Position numbers and translations under genes: made by a program. From Mesorhizobium sp. J428 (GTDB lineage Bacteria > Pseudomonadota > Alphaproteobacteria > Rhizobiales > Rhizobiaceae): a stretch of DNA of 64,000 nucleotides. The stretch's first letter is position 1; the number at the start of each line of letters is the position of its first letter. This document shows positions 63,050-64,000 of this stretch, piece by piece. The notes beneath the pieces were generated by a model, which was not told the origin of the DNA, searched no databases, and worked only from the letters and a program-made list of their open reading frames with translations. The DNA lies in NCBI RefSeq assembly GCF_024699925.1, contig NZ_JAJOMX010000001.1:2952001-3016000 (forward strand), in the 5' to 3' direction.

Positions 63050-63640
63050 TCACGGGTGCACCGTTGACCGAGATCGTGACGTTCTGATCTGGAGCACCGT
63101 TAGGTGCGCCGGCGAGTAGGGGATGTTTCGCTCCATCTATATGGCCCGGCCGATGGCCACTCCCTCGGTGCATACGCCATGCAGGACCAGATCGTATGAT
63201 GAGTGACAGGCGATCGGCGACGAAGGCGGCGACGGTGGAATCGTGAAGGTAGAAGCCATCTATGCCGAACCGGGCATGGCATCGCCTGTGTCCTTTTGAG
63301 GATTCCACAATGAACCGGCCGGCGTCGTCGGGCGGACGCCAGACGTTCGACGTCCATCGGCTCCATCACGACCTGGCGGGTCACGTCCAAGCGGATCGTG
63401 GTGACCCGCCAGGATGCGCCGGACACAATATCGGCCGCATGCGGATATTCGATGATGTCGGCCTCCGCCACAGGCGAAGCATTGCCGTTGCACCCGGCCG
63501 GACCGAACGCACTGCCCATGATGACGACTTCCTCCACTAGATCGGCGATCGTCGTCGCCAGATTGGTCAGCCTGTCCATGGCAAGGATCGTCGCCTCGTG
63601 CCTGTGCCGCGGGACCTTGTCGGGCTAGGACATGACATAG
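63050..63640 (-). pseudogene. nucleoside hydrolase remnant, truncated and frameshifted
   Basis: The minus strand reads MDRLTNLATTIADLVEEVVI, then MGSAFGPAGCNGNASPVAEAD, PHAADIVSGASWRVTTIRLD and VTRQVVMEPMDVERL, the central motifs of inosine/uridine-preferring nucleoside hydrolases ('GPLTNLA', 'MGGAFG', 'GNVTPVAEFN', 'LDVT'). It then shifts frame to GIDGFYLHDSTVAAF (catalytic-pocket His-Asp) and again to VCTEGVAIGRAI before a stop. The N-terminal DTDPGxDD calcium motif is not found. A dead gene. Confidence 0.75.
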
Positions 63641-64000
63641 CGACAATTTTACCCTGTAACCTAGTCGATGACATCGACATGGCAGTGCTGTCTCCGACAG
63701 ACGCATGAGGCCGACCATCTGGCCGTGGGGATTGCTCACGCAGTGTGCCGTCGGCGTAGATTTGACACAGCCACTCCCGCGGCTGCGGCGCGGCACTGAC
63801 GATCGCATTCCCGGCTGCATGCCGACGGCGCAAAGGCGCGACGTCCGGCGGCTTCGGCAGATCATCCGAGTCCCCTTGCAACATCGAGATCCGGCTGCCG
63901 CCGCAACAGGCAGCCCACTCGCCTGCCTTCAAACCAAGCAAAACCGTCTTGACAGACGCCACTCCGCAAGGCTGTATTATATATAGCAATAGCGTTGCTG
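63641..64000. other. window end without a recognisable gene
   Basis: A minus-strand frame (63567-63989) reads DLPKPPDVAPLRRRHAAG and IVSAAPQPREWLCQIYADG, which looks protein-like but has no motif that could be placed. It may continue the decay of the nucleoside hydrolase region. The last 30 bases are AT-rich (tattatatatagcaatag). Confidence 0.3.

Noticed and set aside
1..64000. CRISPR arrays, tRNA and rRNA genes
   Set aside because: No regularly spaced repeats and no tRNA- or rRNA-like segments were noticed on reading; a tRNAscan or Infernal run would settle it.

Overview
The window reads as accessory DNA from a GC-rich alphaproteobacterium, most likely Hyphomicrobiales (Mesorhizobium/Aminobacter-like). 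This rests on the many ABC and TRAP importers paired with small catabolic operons, the DUF1236 envelope proteins, a rhizobial-type trbL remnant and an IS256-family remnant. No rRNA, tRNA, CRISPR or replication origin was seen. The assignment is an inference from gene families, not from a marker gene.

Layout. 1-11.3 kb: an aromatic-compound module: a broken IclR regulator, FAH-family hydrolase, MDR oxidoreductase, extradiol dioxygenase, a TetR gene divergent from an FAD hydroxylase over a double palindromic operator, a complete SsuABC/TauABC-type importer with two permease genes, and a GST. 11.5-27.4 kb: a TRAP-centred catabolic regulon: Tat-exported flavoprotein, semialdehyde dehydrogenase, IlvD/Edd dehydratase, SDR, iron-type alcohol dehydrogenase, 2-hydroxyacid dehydrogenase, secreted cupin, DctP, DctQM, DUF1330 and an IclR regulator. 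Five copies of one 27-bp three-half-site motif lie at the starts of five transcription units here. 27.5-30.8 kb: a four-gene Zrg-like operon (DUF2796, ABC ATPase, FtsX-like permease, DUF3299), probably for zinc. 30.8-37.5 kb: a trbL remnant, a two-component system, small envelope proteins with two DUF1236 genes, and a graveyard of IS256 transposase, Hsp20 and phosphoribosyltransferase fragments.

37.5-48.1 kb: an AraC regulator divergent from a seven-gene ribose-type ABC operon. One of its permeases is fused to a strictosidine-synthase/SMP-30-like beta-propeller, a second propeller protein follows, and the operon ends with an acyl-CoA ligase and a crotonase. This is the best candidate for an undescribed system: an importer physically joined to a cytoplasmic propeller and followed by CoA activation. 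48.6-62.9 kb: a hydantoinase/oxoprolinase (HyuA/HyuB) locus with a MalY-like PLP enzyme, a Dpp-type importer whose binding protein is encoded 5.7 kb from its BCDF genes, a kappa-class GST-like isomerase, an MFS carrier and a GST. 63-64 kb: a decayed nucleoside hydrolase.

A striking feature of the whole window is at least eleven otherwise well-conserved genes broken by one (once two) frameshifts. Nine have a net +1 length, and at least three sit in G/C homopolymers. Sequence error is as likely as true decay, so these genes are annotated over their full extent as pseudogenes with the repaired product described.
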